From: Alcanivorax hongdengensis A-11-3
GTDB lineage: Bacteria > Pseudomonadota > Gammaproteobacteria > Pseudomonadales > Alcanivoracaceae
DNA: 64,000 nt
Direction: 5' to 3'
Assembly (NCBI RefSeq): GCF_000300995.1
Contig: NZ_AMRJ01000001.1
Span: 124,001 to 188,000, forward strand
In this document: piece by piece, positions 63,512 through 64,000 of the stretch
Position numbering within the stretch: position 1 is the first letter of the stretch
How the letters are laid out: every line of letters begins with the position of its first letter
Program-made: the position numbers and the translations under genes
Notes under the pieces: generated by a model
Databases searched by the model: none
What the model saw: only the letters and a program-made list of their open reading frames with translations
Told to the model about the DNA's origin: nothing

Positions 63512-63838
63512 ATGAGCGGCGAGATTATCAATGTGACCGATGCGGACTTTGAAGCCCAGGTCATTAACGCAGACGGCCCGGTGCTGGTGGATTACTGGGC
63601 ACCCTGGTGTGGCCCCTGCAAAATGGTCGCGCCGATCCTGGAGCAGCTGGCTGGCGAGTACGACGGCAAGCTGACCATTGCCAAGATCAACATCGATGAC
63701 AACCCGGAAACCCCCAAGAAATACGGGGTTCGTGGCATCCCCACCCTGACCGTATTCAAGAACGGCAACGTGGAAGCCACCAAGGTGGGCGCGCTCTCCA
63801 AGAGCCAGCTGACCGCCTTCCTGGACAGCACTCTGTAA
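63512..63838 (+). CDS. trxA: Thioredoxin
   Basis: Thioredoxin is a small dithiol redox carrier for ribonucleotide reductase and many others. The 108-residue protein has the active site [10 protein letters not shown] (C33, C36) and cis-Pro GIPTL. AGGAGA precedes the ATG at 63512; the upstream extension from 63401 has no family resemblance. It is divergent from ppx, the order being common before rho. Confidence 0.96.
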   Translation: MSGEIINVTDADFEAQVINADGPVLVDYWAPWCGPCKMVAPILEQLAGEYDGKLTIAKINIDDNPETPKKYGVRGIPTLTVFKNGNVEATKVGALSKSQLTAFLDSTL

Positions 63839-63849
63839 GATGGTACCTT

Positions 63850-63877
63850 CCCCCCGCCGCCCGGCGGGGGGATTTTT
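63850..63877 (+). terminator. Terminator of trxA
   Basis: The stem CCCCCCGCCG (63850-63859) pairs with CGGCGGGGGG (63862-63871), followed by ATTTTT. The remaining 123 bp to the edge hold a TTGACA at about 63890 but no convincing gene; the rho leader would be expected there. Confidence 0.85.
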
Positions 63878-64000
63878 ATGTCATGGCTCTTGACAGACAA
63901 GGGTAGACAGCCCCCATGCAGGGTGGTAGATTCCAGAGTCAGCTTTAATCAGCACCCCCTTTTAGCAAATCCTTCGGAACCTCTGGTTATTCATATCTAA

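Overview
The window is chromosomal DNA of a high-GC gammaproteobacterium. From about 7.7 to 31.4 kb it follows closely the order I remember for Pseudomonas aeruginosa PA4941-PA4961 (hflC-hflK-hflX-hfq-miaA-mutL-amiB-tsaE-nnrD, queG, orn, rsgA, rhdA, psd, serB, fimX), but without the motCD genes. EF-P is paired with EpmA/EpmB rather than EarP. Three clustered fad genes, an AlkJ-like GMC oxidoreductase and several lipase-like hydrolases point to a lipid- or hydrocarbon-using marine genus such as Alcanivorax. The genus is inference; the class is secure.

Layout. 1-7.4 kb: three minus-strand genes for secreted DUF11-type proteins, the last running off the left edge (open from 3824 to base 1). 7.7-18.1 kb: a long minus-strand housekeeping run (HflKC, HflX, Hfq, tRNA and mismatch-repair genes, AmiB, TsaE, NnrD). 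18.1-31.4 kb: queG, orn, rsgA, rhdA, psd, an enoyl-CoA hydratase, an ATP-grasp protein, a YtjB-like protein, serB, fimX and a PilZ-like partner of fimX. 31.6-34.2 kb: the EF-P modification locus epmB/efp/epmA. 34.4-36.0 kb: a GMC alcohol dehydrogenase.

36.1-43.2 kb is an AT-richer accessory island. Five units on the minus strand are each followed by an attC-like recombination site (36511-36614, 37246-37329, 38277-38336, 40396-40501, 42759-42818), with no integron integrase in the window. It therefore reads as a cassette array without integrase (CALIN). Cassettes encode an ABM-domain protein, a two-gene unit (RelA/SpoT-type nucleotide synthetase plus PD-(D/E)xK-like protein), a HEPN-like protein and two unrecognised proteins. 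An IS30-family element sits between one cassette gene and its attC. The synthetase/nuclease pair is the best candidate for an undescribed defence or toxin system.

43.5-55.0 kb: a lipid-catabolism block with an alpha/beta hydrolase, a TetR regulator with palindromic operators, fadI-fadJ-fadE, a CaiB-type racemase/transferase and two more hydrolases. 55.1-64 kb: DUF502, greB, a VOC protein, hemB of the magnesium type, a small secreted peptide, ppk preceded by a threefold Pho box, an AraC-GyrI regulator, ppx and trxA. REP-like hairpins and a perfect 31-bp inverted repeat around the serB terminator occupy several intergenic gaps. No rRNA, tRNA or CRISPR array was recognised.
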